Source: Lentisphaerae bacterium GWF2_49_21
GTDB taxonomy: Bacteria > Verrucomicrobiota > Lentisphaeria > Victivallales > GWF2-50-93
Assembly (NCBI GenBank): GCA_001804805.1
Contig: MHBH01000073.1
Span: 30,539 to 94,538, forward strand
DNA: 64,000 nucleotides
Reading direction: 5' to 3'
The position numbers and the translations under genes are program-made. Numbering within the stretch: the stretch's first letter is position 1; each line of letters starts with the position of its first letter. Of this stretch, positions 51,523-60,585 are shown piece after piece. The notes below the pieces were generated by a model that was not told the DNA's origin, made no database searches, and worked only from the letters and a program-made list of their open reading frames with translations.

Positions 51523-52911
51523 ATGAAAATCCTGCTGGTCGTCTATGACAACAGTTCATATATACACTATTTCCCGGTTGGATTGGCCTATATAGCCTCA
51601 ATCCTAAGGGAAAAGGAATATTCTGTCGACATATACAACCAGGACAAGGAGCATTATCCTGACGAACATCTTACAGGATACCTTAACGCTAATCATTATG
51701 ATGTCGTAGGGATATCTGTTGTCGGGGGATATTATCAATATAGGAAGCTTCTCGGACTTTCAAAGGCGATAAATAATTCAAAGGATAGGCCGTTCTTCAT
51801 AATTGGAGGCCATGGTCCGTCGCCGGAACCGGAATATTTCCTTAAGAAAACTGGCGCTGACGCCGTTGTTGTCGGTGAAGGTGAAAATACGATCATAGAG
51901 CTGCTGAAGGCGGTTGAAAACAAATCAAAGCTTACGAATGTGCTCGGGATAGCTTACAGGATTGGAGAAACGGTCCAAGTTAATGAAAGAAGGCCGCTGA
52001 TAAAGGATATTGATTCAATCCCCTGGCCGGCATACGACTTGTTCCCCGTTGACTATTATCGGCTAATCAGGGAGCCGTACGCGGAAAGTTCGGATTTTGT
52101 GCTTCCCATGCTGTCCGGAAGGGGATGTCCATTCAGGTGCAATTTCTGTTATCGCATGGACGAGGGCTTCAGGCCTCGTTCAACGGAAGCAATAATCGAA
52201 GAGATCAAATATCTAAAGAATAAATACAGGATAAACTATATTGAATTTGCAGATGAACTTCTGATGTCATCTGAAAAACGCACAATGGAATTATGCGAAG
52301 GCTTCATCAAATCAGACCTGGGATTCAAATGGTTCTGTAGCGGCAGATTGAATTTTGCTACTCCGAAGGTCCTGTCCATGATGAAACGTGCAGGCTGCGT
52401 TTTCATCAATTATGGGATAGAATCCATGGACAACGAAATCCTGAAGAACATGAACAAGGCATTAAATACCGACATCATAATATCTGGTATTGAAGCAACA
52501 TTGAAATCAGGAATAAGTCCCGGTTTCAACATTATTTTCGGCAATATCGGGGAGAACAGGGAAACTCTGGAAAAGGGCGTTGAGTTTCTGCTTCAATATG
52601 ATGATTGCTCCCAGAGACGCACCATCAGGCCGGTTACGCCATATCCTGGCTCGCCCCTGTACTACCACGCAATAAAGAATGGGCTTCTCAAGGATTGCGC
52701 GGACTTCTATGAGAATAAGCACGTCAATTCAGATTTGTTAAGCGTTAACTTCACGGAGATGAGCGATGAGGAATTTCATCTGGCCCTTCTTGATGCAAAC
52801 AGCCGGCTTTTGAAAAACTATTATCAGAAGCAACTTGCATCTGTCCTTAATCAGGCGGAAGGGCTCTATAAGAAGAAAAACAAGCAATTCAGGGGATTCA
52901 GGCAGCTTTAA
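51523..52911 (+). CDS. B12-binding domain radical SAM protein
   Basis: The 462-residue protein has an N-terminal cobalamin-binding-like domain (LLVVYDNSS, GLAYIASILREKEYSVDIY, FIIGGHGPSPEPEYFL) and VVGEGENT. The cluster motif lies in LSGRGCPFRCNFCYR (CxxxCxxC). Three radical SAM enzymes of this type occur in this part of the locus. GC content rises again from about here. The gene is four bases after the preceding one. The reaction is unknown. Confidence 0.85.
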   Translation: MKILLVVYDNSSYIHYFPVGLAYIASILREKEYSVDIYNQDKEHYPDEHLTGYLNANHYDVVGISVVGGYYQYRKLLGLSKAINNSKDRPFFIIGGHGPSPEPEYFLKKTGADAVVVGEGENTIIELLKAVENKSKLTNVLGIAYRIGETVQVNERRPLIKDIDSIPWPAYDLFPVDYYRLIREPYAESSDFVLPMLSGRGCPFRCNFCYRMDEGFRPRSTEAIIEEIKYLKNKYRINYIEFADELLMSSEKRTMELCEGFIKSDLGFKWFCSGRLNFATPKVLSMMKRAGCVFINYGIESMDNEILKNMNKALNTDIIISGIEATLKSGISPGFNIIFGNIGENRETLEKGVEFLLQYDDCSQRRTIRPVTPYPGSPLYYHAIKNGLLKDCADFYENKHVNSDLLSVNFTEMSDEEFHLALLDANSRLLKNYYQKQLASVLNQAEGLYKKKNKQFRGFRQL

Positions 52912-52941
52912 TCCAAATGAACTAAAATAAGCTGCATTCTT

Positions 52942-54357
52942 ATGTTGACACTCAAAGATATCCTCGAAATTGAAAATACATCAGATATATTGGATTATCG
53001 TTGTCCGGGGACGGATTACGTTATCTGGCCGTATATGAGATCCCCTGTTATGAGAATGCTCATATATAAGCTAGTTTTCCCTTTCAATTCATTTTATTCA
53101 AACAGGCATGTTGATGATACGCCATGCAAGATCATCATGTCCACAATAGATGGCTTATTTCACGGTTCCTGCAAGTGTGCCTGCAAAGAGGATATTGTCC
53201 TGCTTTGCAATGGGATAAACAACATAAAGAATGATGGTAAATACTTCAACCGGATGAGCGACTACTTTGCCGAATGCTTCCCAGAAAAGACACTTGTTCT
53301 TGAAAATCCATATCTTTGGAGGAATTTGAGACCAAGATATATCAACAATGTAGCACCAAGCAGCCCATTTATAGCATTGTCTTTGGCTTTTGGAAGGCTG
53401 CCCCATAAATCAAAGGATATTAAAGCGGCGGCGGATTTCACAAGTTATATTTCAAACAGGATATTGGAATTGTTCAAGATAACGCTTGAGGAGGACCAGC
53501 TTAAATTTCTGTCAACTTCGCTAACAAGACATATGACAAGATTAAAATATGAGCTAGGCATATATAGGTTTATTTTAAGGAGGATATCTCCCAAGATTGT
53601 TATTTTCGAAGATGCTTCATATGGACGTATCGGACATCTGGTGCGGCTTGCCAAATCCATGGGTATAAAGACCGCCGAAATGCAGCACGGACTCGTCTCA
53701 AGAGGACATTATCCATATAACTATGCAGATACGATTCTCGAATCAAAGGAATATAAGGAATATCTACCGGACTATTTCCTCTCTTATGGAGATTGGTGGA
53801 AAAGCCAAATCAATCTTCCATCAGAAATAGTTCCAGTTGGGAATCCACATCTTGATGCAATGACTTCCAAAAGAAAGATAGATATACAAAACAGCATACT
53901 TGTCCTGTCGGATGGAGAAAAGTTTGAGGACTTCCTCGGCTTGGCGAAAGAAATTGATAAGTTATCCACAGGTTATAAAGTGAAAGTAAGACCTCATCCT
54001 GTTGAAAGAGAAAAAGTCTTCAACTTATATGGTGCCTCAGTTGGAAACATTATTGTCGATCATAATGATAACCTATATGACACGTTGTCTAAGTCATATG
54101 CGGTAATAGGGGAATATTCGACAGCTCTTTATGAAGCGACATGTTATACAAATAATGTCTTTATAAGAGATAACATTATAACATCATTCTTCCTGCCTGA
54201 TGCTCCATTTAAAAAATTCAAGGGTATTGATGACTTGTCGTCGATGCTGTCTTCAAATATTAAATTAGAACAAAAATACTTTGAAGGCATGTGGGCTGAA
54301 AATTGGAAAGACAGATATAGTAGTTTTATCTCGAAAACTATTAATAAAGACATATAA
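52942..54357 (+). CDS. GT-B-like polysaccharide transferase (capsule KpsC/CDP-glycerol transferase-like)
   Basis: The 471-residue protein has AEMQHGLVSRGHYPYNYAD and VPVGNPHLDAM in its middle, then KVRPHPVEREK and AVIGEYSTALYEAT. The QHG, HP and S(T)xxxE blocks are typical of GT-B enzymes that use CMP- or CDP-activated donors, such as sialyl-, Kdo- and CDP-glycerol transferases. The locus has a NeuA-like enzyme that would make a CMP donor, so transfer of a nonulosonate is a reasonable guess. Confidence 0.7.
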   Translation: MLTLKDILEIENTSDILDYRCPGTDYVIWPYMRSPVMRMLIYKLVFPFNSFYSNRHVDDTPCKIIMSTIDGLFHGSCKCACKEDIVLLCNGINNIKNDGKYFNRMSDYFAECFPEKTLVLENPYLWRNLRPRYINNVAPSSPFIALSLAFGRLPHKSKDIKAAADFTSYISNRILELFKITLEEDQLKFLSTSLTRHMTRLKYELGIYRFILRRISPKIVIFEDASYGRIGHLVRLAKSMGIKTAEMQHGLVSRGHYPYNYADTILESKEYKEYLPDYFLSYGDWWKSQINLPSEIVPVGNPHLDAMTSKRKIDIQNSILVLSDGEKFEDFLGLAKEIDKLSTGYKVKVRPHPVEREKVFNLYGASVGNIIVDHNDNLYDTLSKSYAVIGEYSTALYEATCYTNNVFIRDNIITSFFLPDAPFKKFKGIDDLSSMLSSNIKLEQKYFEGMWAENWKDRYSSFISKTINKDI

Positions 54358-54361
54358 GTAT

Positions 54362-54976
54362 ATGATTGTAATAGTTGACTACGGAATGGGGAATATACGA
54401 TCCATCCAATATAAGCTGCAAAAAAATAAAATTGATTCAAAGGTGTCTTCCATACCGTCTGATATTCTGTCAGCTGATAAGCTTATTATGCCAGGAGTAG
54501 GGCATTTCAAGACGGGAATGGAGAACCTGCGGAAGTTCAACCTGGTTGAAGCATTGAACAGGAAAGTACTGGATGAGAAGACTCCGGTGCTTGGAATTTG
54601 CCTGGGGATCCAACTGTTCACTAATTTTAGCGAAGAGGGCAACTGCGAAGGGCTTAAATGGATCGATGCGGACACAAGGAAATTCAGGCTCGATGGCCTA
54701 GGCCTAAGCATTCCTCATGTCGGATGGAATACCATCAGGACAAGGAATCCTTCCACTCTTTTTACCGGCATGCCTGAGGACAAGAAGTATTATTTCACAC
54801 ATTCATATCATCTTGTCTGCAAGGATGAGAGCGATATCCTTGCGGAATCCCAATACGGATATTCCTTTGTGGCGGCAATACAGAAGGGAAATATTTATGG
54901 CACGCAGTTCCATCCAGAGAAGAGCCATAGGGAAGGGATGAAGGTACTCCTGAATTTTTGCAGGCTGGGCAGATGA
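54362..54976 (+). CDS. hisH: HisH-like glutamine amidotransferase subunit (glycan amidation)
   Basis: This 204-residue class I glutaminase releases ammonia. The triad is visible: Cys80 in LGICLGIQ, His184 and Glu186 in TQFHPEKS. The start MIVIVDYGMGNI at 54362 is canonical; the longer frame from 54281 lies inside the preceding gene. No histidine operon is near, but a HisF-like gene and a wbpG-like gene follow after an insertion. That matches the HisH-HisF-WbpG trio that forms acetamidino groups on O-antigen uronic acids. The TGA stop is part of a GGCAGATGACAG repeat tract. Confidence 0.92.
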   Translation: MIVIVDYGMGNIRSIQYKLQKNKIDSKVSSIPSDILSADKLIMPGVGHFKTGMENLRKFNLVEALNRKVLDEKTPVLGICLGIQLFTNFSEEGNCEGLKWIDADTRKFRLDGLGLSIPHVGWNTIRTRNPSTLFTGMPEDKKYYFTHSYHLVCKDESDILAESQYGYSFVAAIQKGNIYGTQFHPEKSHREGMKVLLNFCRLGR

Positions 54977-55052
54977 CAGAGGGCAGATGACAGACGACAG
55001 AAAGAAGAGAATAGAGGACAGGCGACAGTGGAGAGACGGCAGATGACAAAAT
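54969..55052 (+). repeat. Degenerate GGCAGATGACAG tract, left border of an insertion
   Basis: An imperfect array of GGCAGATGACAG/AGACGACAG/AGGCGACAG units runs from the hisH stop to the four-helix-bundle gene. A reverse-complement tract (CTGTCGTCTG units) lies at 56776-56841, just before hisF. Confidence 0.7.
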
Positions 55053-55063
55053 ATGGAGGATAA

Positions 55064-55450
55064 ATGAGTGAACGAATTAATAGCTACAGGGATTTAAAAG
55101 TTTATAAGAAGTCTTTTGATTTCCAACAGGAAATATATATAATTACAAAAGAATTTCCTCTTGAGGAAAGATATTCATTAACTGATCAAATACGTAGGTC
55201 ATCAAGATCAATCGGTTCAAATATAGCTGAAGCTTGGCAGAAGAGACTCTACATTGCACATTTCATCAGTAAATTGACTGATTCCGATGGAGAACTTGCA
55301 GAAACGCAACATTGGATAGATACTGCCTATGCATGCAAATACATCTCTGACGAGAAGAAATCTAAGCTGTTTATTGATTCTGAGGAAATAGGACGAATGT
55401 TGGGTGGAATGATTAACAAGCCAGAAAAATTCTGCAAGGAGAACAATTAA
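55064..55450 (+). CDS. Four-helix-bundle protein (23S rRNA intervening-sequence protein family)
   Basis: The 128-residue protein has the family landmarks YRDLKVYKKSFDFQQEIY, YSLTDQIRRSSRSIGSNIAEAW and DGELAETQHWIDTAYACKYI, all helical. The family is found within 23S rRNA intervening sequences and as solitary genes; it is related to the Avd accessory protein of diversity-generating retroelements. GGAGG precedes the ATG. It has been placed between hisH and hisF, is preceded by a CAGATGACAG tract, and its stop codon is the target site of the IS element that follows. Its function here is unknown. Confidence 0.9.
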   Translation: MSERINSYRDLKVYKKSFDFQQEIYIITKEFPLEERYSLTDQIRRSSRSIGSNIAEAWQKRLYIAHFISKLTDSDGELAETQHWIDTAYACKYISDEKKSKLFIDSEEIGRMLGGMINKPEKFCKENN

Positions 55451-56737
55451 GGGTTCCTCTAATAATTGATTGAACATGGACTACAACGACGATCATCTTG
55501 ATCTATATTGAAAGCAGTTGAAGAAACAACAACTGCAAAATGGAGAATAGAATGCTCAATGGATTTTTCGATATCGAGTTCCGTCTTGAGGAACTTAACA
55601 AGGCCGGAGACCCGCTGACGAAGCTGAACGAAGTGGTGGAATGGGAAAGCTTTCGAGAGGAGCTTGAAACCATGCGTGACGAGGAGAGGAAGAGCAATGC
55701 TGGGAGGAAGCCTTTTGACGCGGTGGTCATGTTCAAGATACTGGTACTGCAGTCGTTGTACAATCTTGGGGACGACTCGATAGAATACCAGATACGTGAC
55801 AGGATATCGTTCATGCGCTTCCTCGGGCTTTCGCTCGGGGACCGGGTGCCGGACGCCAAGACAATATGGCTCTACCGCGAGAATCTCGGGAAGGCCGGAC
55901 TTGTCGACAAGATGTTTGCAAAGTTTGATTGGCAGCTCAGGGCCAAGGGATATACTGCGAAGCGGGGACAGATCATCGACGCGTCGATAATATCCGCGCC
56001 CAGGCAGAGGAACACCCGCGAGGAGAATTCCATGATAAAGGATGGGGAAGTTCCGGAAGACTGGAACACGGCCAAGCTCCGGCAGAAGGACACTGATGCG
56101 AAATGGGTGAAGAAGGACGGACACAACTACTTTGGATACAAGAATCACATCTGCATAGACGCGAAACACAAGTTCATAAGGAAATACGCTGTTACGGATG
56201 CGGCGGCCCATGACAGCAATGTCTTCGAGGAGCTCCTCGACAAAAAGAACACCAGCCGTGATGTCTATGCTGACTCGGCATACCGATCCGATGAGAAGCT
56301 GAAAATGCTTGATAAAAAAGGATACCGCGAGCATATACAGAGGAAAGGCTGCCGCAACAAGCCTCTCACCGAATGGGAGAAGCAAGGCAACCATACGAGG
56401 TCCAAGATACGGTCGAGGGTAGAGCATATTTTTGGAGTCCAGGCCCAGATGGCCGGAGACCTTATAATAAGATGTATAGGAAAAGTGAGAGCTGAAATTA
56501 AAATCGGTCTCAGGAATCTTGCATACAACATGTTCAGGCTCGGAACTTTGGAGGCCATGGCCAGATGAAACTGGACAGGAAACAGAAAAAACGCCCGGGA
56601 ACCGGCAAATCAGAAAGAATCCTTGCTGGCTTGAACTGCCAGAGAAACCGAAATCTTGATTTTGAAAAGATGGAATCATTTTTAAAAACTGAACTTTTGA
56701 CTGTCGATCTCTCAAAAGTTAATTTTTAGAGGTTCCC
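55451..56737 (+). mobile_element. IS5-family insertion sequence (1287 bp) with terminal inverted repeats and TTAA target duplication
   Basis: The left end begins GGGTTCCTCTAATAATTGA. The right end, reverse-complemented, begins GGGAACCTCTAAAAATTAAC, an imperfect inverted repeat. The element is flanked by TTAA on both sides (55447-55450 and 56738-56741), fitting the YTAR-type 4-bp target of IS5 elements. It carries one complete transposase gene. Confidence 0.85.
55540..56568 (+). CDS. IS5-family transposase
   Basis: The 342-residue DDE transposase is intact. The N-terminal domain has NAGRKPFDAVVMFKILVLQ. The catalytic acidic residues are visible: Asp147 in GQIIDASIISAP, Asp245 in DVYADSAYRS and Glu295 in SRVEHIFGVQ, in the IS5 arrangement. 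HNYFGYKNHICID is also typical. An alternative ATG lies four codons in. The copy looks potentially active because both ends and the gene are complete. Confidence 0.92.
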   Translation: MENRMLNGFFDIEFRLEELNKAGDPLTKLNEVVEWESFREELETMRDEERKSNAGRKPFDAVVMFKILVLQSLYNLGDDSIEYQIRDRISFMRFLGLSLGDRVPDAKTIWLYRENLGKAGLVDKMFAKFDWQLRAKGYTAKRGQIIDASIISAPRQRNTREENSMIKDGEVPEDWNTAKLRQKDTDAKWVKKDGHNYFGYKNHICIDAKHKFIRKYAVTDAAAHDSNVFEELLDKKNTSRDVYADSAYRSDEKLKMLDKKGYREHIQRKGCRNKPLTEWEKQGNHTRSKIRSRVEHIFGVQAQMAGDLIIRCIGKVRAEIKIGLRNLAYNMFRLGTLEAMAR

Positions 56738-56775
56738 TTAATTATGCTTTTAGAGGTAATACAACTGTTATCCGC

Positions 56776-56841
56776 GCTCTGTCGTCTGCAATCTAATATT
56801 TCTAGGCTGTCGTCTGTCGTCTGTTGTCTGTCGTCTGTGCA
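56776..56841 (-). repeat. Degenerate CTGTCGTCTG tract, right border of an insertion
   Basis: CTGTCGTCTGCAATC, then GGCTGTCGTCTGTCGTCTG and TTGTCTGTCGTCTGTGC run up to the HisF start. It is the reverse complement in type of the tract at 54969-55052, so the four-helix-bundle gene and IS lie between inverted degenerate tracts. Confidence 0.7.
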
Positions 56842-56844
56842 ATA

Positions 56845-57606
56845 ATGAACACCCCCCGCGTAATTCCAATACTGCTGCTCAAGGGCGAAGGCCTAGTTAA
56901 AGGCATTGCCTTCAAGGACCACAAATATGTTGGGGATCCGATCAATGCAGTGAGGATATTCAATGACAAGGAAGTAGATGAGCTGGTCTTCCTGGACATT
57001 GACGCAAGCCAGAAGGGAAGGAAGCCGAACATAGACCTCATCAGAAAGCTGGCGGACGAATGCTACATGCCGTTCGCCGCAGGAGGAGGGATCACAGACG
57101 TTGATGAGATACGCGGGATACTTGAAGCAGGAGCTGAAAAGGTATCGATAAACACGGCTGCGGTAAAAAATCCTGAATTGATCAGGGAGGCCAGCAGCAT
57201 CTTCGGTTCGCAAAGCATTGTCGTATCCATCGATGTCAGGAAGAATTGGCTTGGCAAATATCTTGTCTGCGCAAAATCAGGAAGCGAACAGACCGACCTG
57301 GACCCTGTTCAGTTCGCGAAGAAGATGCAGGCGCTAGGAGCTGGGGAGATTCTTCTTACAAGAATTGAGAATGATGGAACAATGAACGGATATGATTTGG
57401 TCCTTATTAAGAAGATTGCCGAAGTTCTGGAAATACCACTTATTGCATGTGGAGGCGCCGGTAAGATGGAGGATTTTTCCTCTGCCTTGAAGGAAGGGGC
57501 TTCTGCCGTCGCCGCCGGGGCGAAGTTCGTGCTGCATGGAAAACATAGGGCTGTACTCATAACATATCCCGACAAGAAAGAACTGGAGATGCTGAATCCC
57601 ATATGA
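56845..57606 (+). CDS. hisF: HisF-like ammonia-channelling subunit, cyclase aspartate lost
   Basis: A 253-residue TIM barrel of the HisF family. The start of true HisF reads as PCLDVKDGRVVKG; here it is [13 protein letters not shown], so the catalytic Asp of the cyclase reaction is Leu. Near the second catalytic site the block is [13 protein letters not shown] instead of SIDRDGT. The changed residues fit the HisF2-type proteins of O-antigen loci, which pass ammonia to WbpG instead of making imidazole. The start at 56845 is chosen over 56824, which lies in the repeat tract. Confidence 0.9.
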   Translation: MNTPRVIPILLLKGEGLVKGIAFKDHKYVGDPINAVRIFNDKEVDELVFLDIDASQKGRKPNIDLIRKLADECYMPFAAGGGITDVDEIRGILEAGAEKVSINTAAVKNPELIREASSIFGSQSIVVSIDVRKNWLGKYLVCAKSGSEQTDLDPVQFAKKMQALGAGEILLTRIENDGTMNGYDLVLIKKIAEVLEIPLIACGGAGKMEDFSSALKEGASAVAAGAKFVLHGKHRAVLITYPDKKELEMLNPI

Positions 57607-58733
57607 GTAACATAGAGTATAGGCGTTGCACCAGATGCATAATGGACACAACGGATCCGGATATTTCCTTTGATAATAACGGCGTGTGCAACCACTGCCG
57701 CAGGTTCGACATAGAGATTAAGCCTAAGCTTCTGTTACCCGCAGAAGGCAGAAAAATACTTGATGAGATTGTCACTAAGATTAAAAAGGATGGAATTAAA
57801 AAGGAATATGACTGTATCCTCGGGCTAAGCGGAGGAGTTGACAGTGCATTTGTCGCTTATAAGGCCAAAGAATTAGGACTACGTCCGCTAGTGGTCCATT
57901 TTGACAACGGCTGGAATACTGAAATTTCAATCAAGAACATTGAACAGATTGTCAAAACTCTTGGATTCGATCTTGAAACATATGTTATGGACTGGGAGGA
58001 ATTCAAGGACATACAAAGATCATTTTTTAAGGCCTCAGTTGTCGACATTGAGCTGATAACAGATCATTCCTTTTTAGCAGCCTTATATGATATTGCATCC
58101 AGGAGAAAGATTAAATATATATTGGAAGGAGTCAACTTTGCTTCAGAGGCAATACTTCCTGATAAATGGAGACATTTTAAGAAGGACTTGATGAATATCG
58201 AATCCATTCAAAATAAATACGGCACCATGCCAATAAAAAATCTTCCGACAATGGGGGTCTTCAAATATTTATTTTACAAATTTATAAAGAGATTTGAATG
58301 CGTATCAATACTTAATTACATGGATTATAATCGTGATGAGGCGATGAAAATACTTACTTCAGAAGTTGGATGGAAGAATTATGGTAATAAGCATTGTGAA
58401 TCACTTTTTACATATTTTTATCAGGCGTATATCCTTCCTCTGAAATTCAATATTGACAAGAGGAAGGCTCATCTCTCAAGCTTGATCCTATCAGGACAGA
58501 TTTCGAGAGAACAGGCATTGAAAATAATAGAAGAAGAGCCATATCCATCCAAGGTTGCTGAGGAATATAAGGAATATGTTGCCAAGAAGCTGGGATTTAC
58601 CGTATCGGATTTTGATGAGATTATGAGAATGCCTGTAAAATCCCATTATGATTATTCTTCTGAGGAAAAAATATATGTTCTAATGCATAAGGTTTTTAAA
58701 TATTGTAGAAGAATAGGTCTGCTGAAATCATGA
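57603..58733 (+). CDS. wbpG: N-acetyl sugar amidotransferase (WbpG/PseA family)
   Basis: The 376-residue protein has a zinc-binding-like start ([18 protein letters not shown] and [10 protein letters not shown]), then the PP-loop [16 protein letters not shown] that binds ATP. In Pseudomonas O5 the protein acts with HisH/HisF homologues to convert an acetamido group to acetamidino on a uronic acid. The gene overlaps hisF by ATGA. With wlbA and wlbB-like genes downstream, the pathway for diacetamido- or acetamidino-uronate is largely represented. Confidence 0.9.
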   Translation: MSNIEYRRCTRCIMDTTDPDISFDNNGVCNHCRRFDIEIKPKLLLPAEGRKILDEIVTKIKKDGIKKEYDCILGLSGGVDSAFVAYKAKELGLRPLVVHFDNGWNTEISIKNIEQIVKTLGFDLETYVMDWEEFKDIQRSFFKASVVDIELITDHSFLAALYDIASRRKIKYILEGVNFASEAILPDKWRHFKKDLMNIESIQNKYGTMPIKNLPTMGVFKYLFYKFIKRFECVSILNYMDYNRDEAMKILTSEVGWKNYGNKHCESLFTYFYQAYILPLKFNIDKRKAHLSSLILSGQISREQALKIIEEEPYPSKVAEEYKEYVAKKLGFTVSDFDEIMRMPVKSHYDYSSEEKIYVLMHKVFKYCRRIGLLKS

Positions 58734-58869
58734 GAATAACTTATCAAAGGCCTTCCTGTACAAAAGATGAATTATAATAAACATTATAGGGCCAGCTTCC
58801 GGAGATAGATGAATTTATTGCGGAATTAATTGTAAATAATGGATATAGTAATAAAAAGGTATTATTGAT

Positions 58870-60579
58870 ATGTATTATACATTAGGAATCGGAGGATTCA
58901 GCCATGATTCTTCGGCAGCATTGCTGGAGGATGGAAAACTGGCAGCGGCCGTGCAGGAGGAGAGGCTAAGCAGGATTAAACATGAAGGAGGCTTCCCTTA
59001 CAAGTCCATAAACTATTGCCTTGACAGCGCAGGAATAAAGCTGGATGATGTTTCCGCTGTCGCATTTTATGCCAAAAAATCAAATTGGGACAAGGTTCTC
59101 TTTACACTTGCAAAAGATTCTGTCCTGAATCCAATTTATTCTATTTCTCACATCAGGAATGTAGCCGTAGGATTTGGGAGGCGCCTTTATATGAGCGCCC
59201 AATTCCGGGCTGAATATGAAAGATTCTTAGTTAAAACAAAATTAGATAGAAGTAAGTTCCACTTTTATGACCATCATTCATGCCATGCGGCTTCAGCATT
59301 CCTATGCTCAAAATATGACAATGCCATTATCCTCTGCATAGATTCTGTTGGTGACGGAAAGACAACAAGTGGATGGATTGGACGTGGAAATTCAATAATT
59401 CCTGTTGATCTCAAGATAAGATATCCGCATTCCATTGCCAAAATATATGCAAAAATCACAGAATTCCTAGGATTTCATTCATTAGGCGATGAATATAAGG
59501 TGATGGGGCTTGCCGCTTATGGAAAGCCATCAAGGATTGAAGAATTACGGAAACTTGTCCGTTTCCTGCCTAATGGCGAAATAAAGCTGGATATGAACTA
59601 TTTCACATATCATGACGGGTATGGATTTTCTTCAAAATTCTACGATGTGTTTGGCCTACCTAGGGGAAACAATACGCCTGTTGACGGTAATTATGCCGAT
59701 ATTGCAGCTTCAATCCAGGCCCTTTTTGAAGAAGTTGTGATGCATCATGCACTGTACTTGAAGAAGTCCACAGGTATTAGGAACCTATGCTTATGCGGTG
59801 GAACTGCCTTGAACAGCAAATGCAACGGGAAACTTGTCCTGACAGGTGAATTCGACAATATATTCATACCTCCTGCCGCCAGTGATCTCGGGACTAGCAT
59901 AGGAGCAGCATTGCTACACTGGAACCAAAAATTAAATAAGCCCAGATCATTCGTCCTTGAAACAGATGCACTAGGACCGAGATATGATGATCCTTTCATA
60001 AAAAGCGAGCTTGAAAAATATAATTTAAAATATGTAGAGACGGAAGATCCATCAATCGCTGCTGCAAAATTGATAAGCAAGGGACGAATAATAGGATGGT
60101 TTCAGGGCAGGATGGAATTTGGTCCAAGGGCTCTGGGATATCGTTCAATATTGGCGGATACTAGGAAAGCCGAAATAAAAAATAAAATCAACAGTACAAT
60201 TAAATTCAGGGAGGAATTCAGGCCATTCGCCCCTTCGATCCTCAGGGAGTGCGTAAAGGATTATTTTGAGAAGGATATTAATTGTCCTTTTATGACTTTC
60301 ACCCTTATGATAAAGCCGGATAGGCAATCAGAAATACAAGGGGTATGCCATGTTGATGGTTCCGGAAGGCTCCAGAGCGTGGCAGAGAATGAAAATCCTG
60401 CCTATTATAGGCTTATCAAGGAATTCCATAAAATAACAGGAGTTCCTGTGGTTTTGAACACTTCATTTAATCTCGCCGGAGAACCAATAGTCTGTTCTCC
60501 ATATGACGCTATAAGGACATTCTTTACAAGCGGCATGAATGACCTTATAATTGGGAAATACATACTCTCAAAAGATTGA
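58870..60579 (+). CDS. NodU/CmcH-family carbamoyltransferase
   Basis: The 569-residue protein has LGIGGFSHDSSAALLEDGKL and EERLSRIKHEGGFP at the N-terminus. DHHSCHAASAF follows, then CGGTALNSKCNGKL in the ATP-binding part. The C-terminal YrdC-like domain has GWFQGRMEFGPRALGYRSILADTR and VLNTSFNLAGEPIV. Carbamoyl phosphate is the usual donor, so it probably decorates a sugar of the glycan with a carbamate. It starts 136 bp after wbpG and is complete. Confidence 0.92.
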   Translation: MYYTLGIGGFSHDSSAALLEDGKLAAAVQEERLSRIKHEGGFPYKSINYCLDSAGIKLDDVSAVAFYAKKSNWDKVLFTLAKDSVLNPIYSISHIRNVAVGFGRRLYMSAQFRAEYERFLVKTKLDRSKFHFYDHHSCHAASAFLCSKYDNAIILCIDSVGDGKTTSGWIGRGNSIIPVDLKIRYPHSIAKIYAKITEFLGFHSLGDEYKVMGLAAYGKPSRIEELRKLVRFLPNGEIKLDMNYFTYHDGYGFSSKFYDVFGLPRGNNTPVDGNYADIAASIQALFEEVVMHHALYLKKSTGIRNLCLCGGTALNSKCNGKLVLTGEFDNIFIPPAASDLGTSIGAALLHWNQKLNKPRSFVLETDALGPRYDDPFIKSELEKYNLKYVETEDPSIAAAKLISKGRIIGWFQGRMEFGPRALGYRSILADTRKAEIKNKINSTIKFREEFRPFAPSILRECVKDYFEKDINCPFMTFTLMIKPDRQSEIQGVCHVDGSGRLQSVAENENPAYYRLIKEFHKITGVPVVLNTSFNLAGEPIVCSPYDAIRTFFTSGMNDLIIGKYILSKD

Positions 60580-60585
60580 GAAACC

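Noticed and set aside
55459..56715. A 418-codon open frame antisense to the transposase gene
   Set aside because: It lies wholly over the IS5-type transposase, whose DDE motifs are intact, has no family resemblance, and arises from the codon pattern of the sense gene.
54362..57606. hisH and hisF as part of a histidine operon
   Set aside because: No other his gene is present, the HisF cyclase aspartate is lost, and wbpG follows directly, so the glycan amidation role is preferred.
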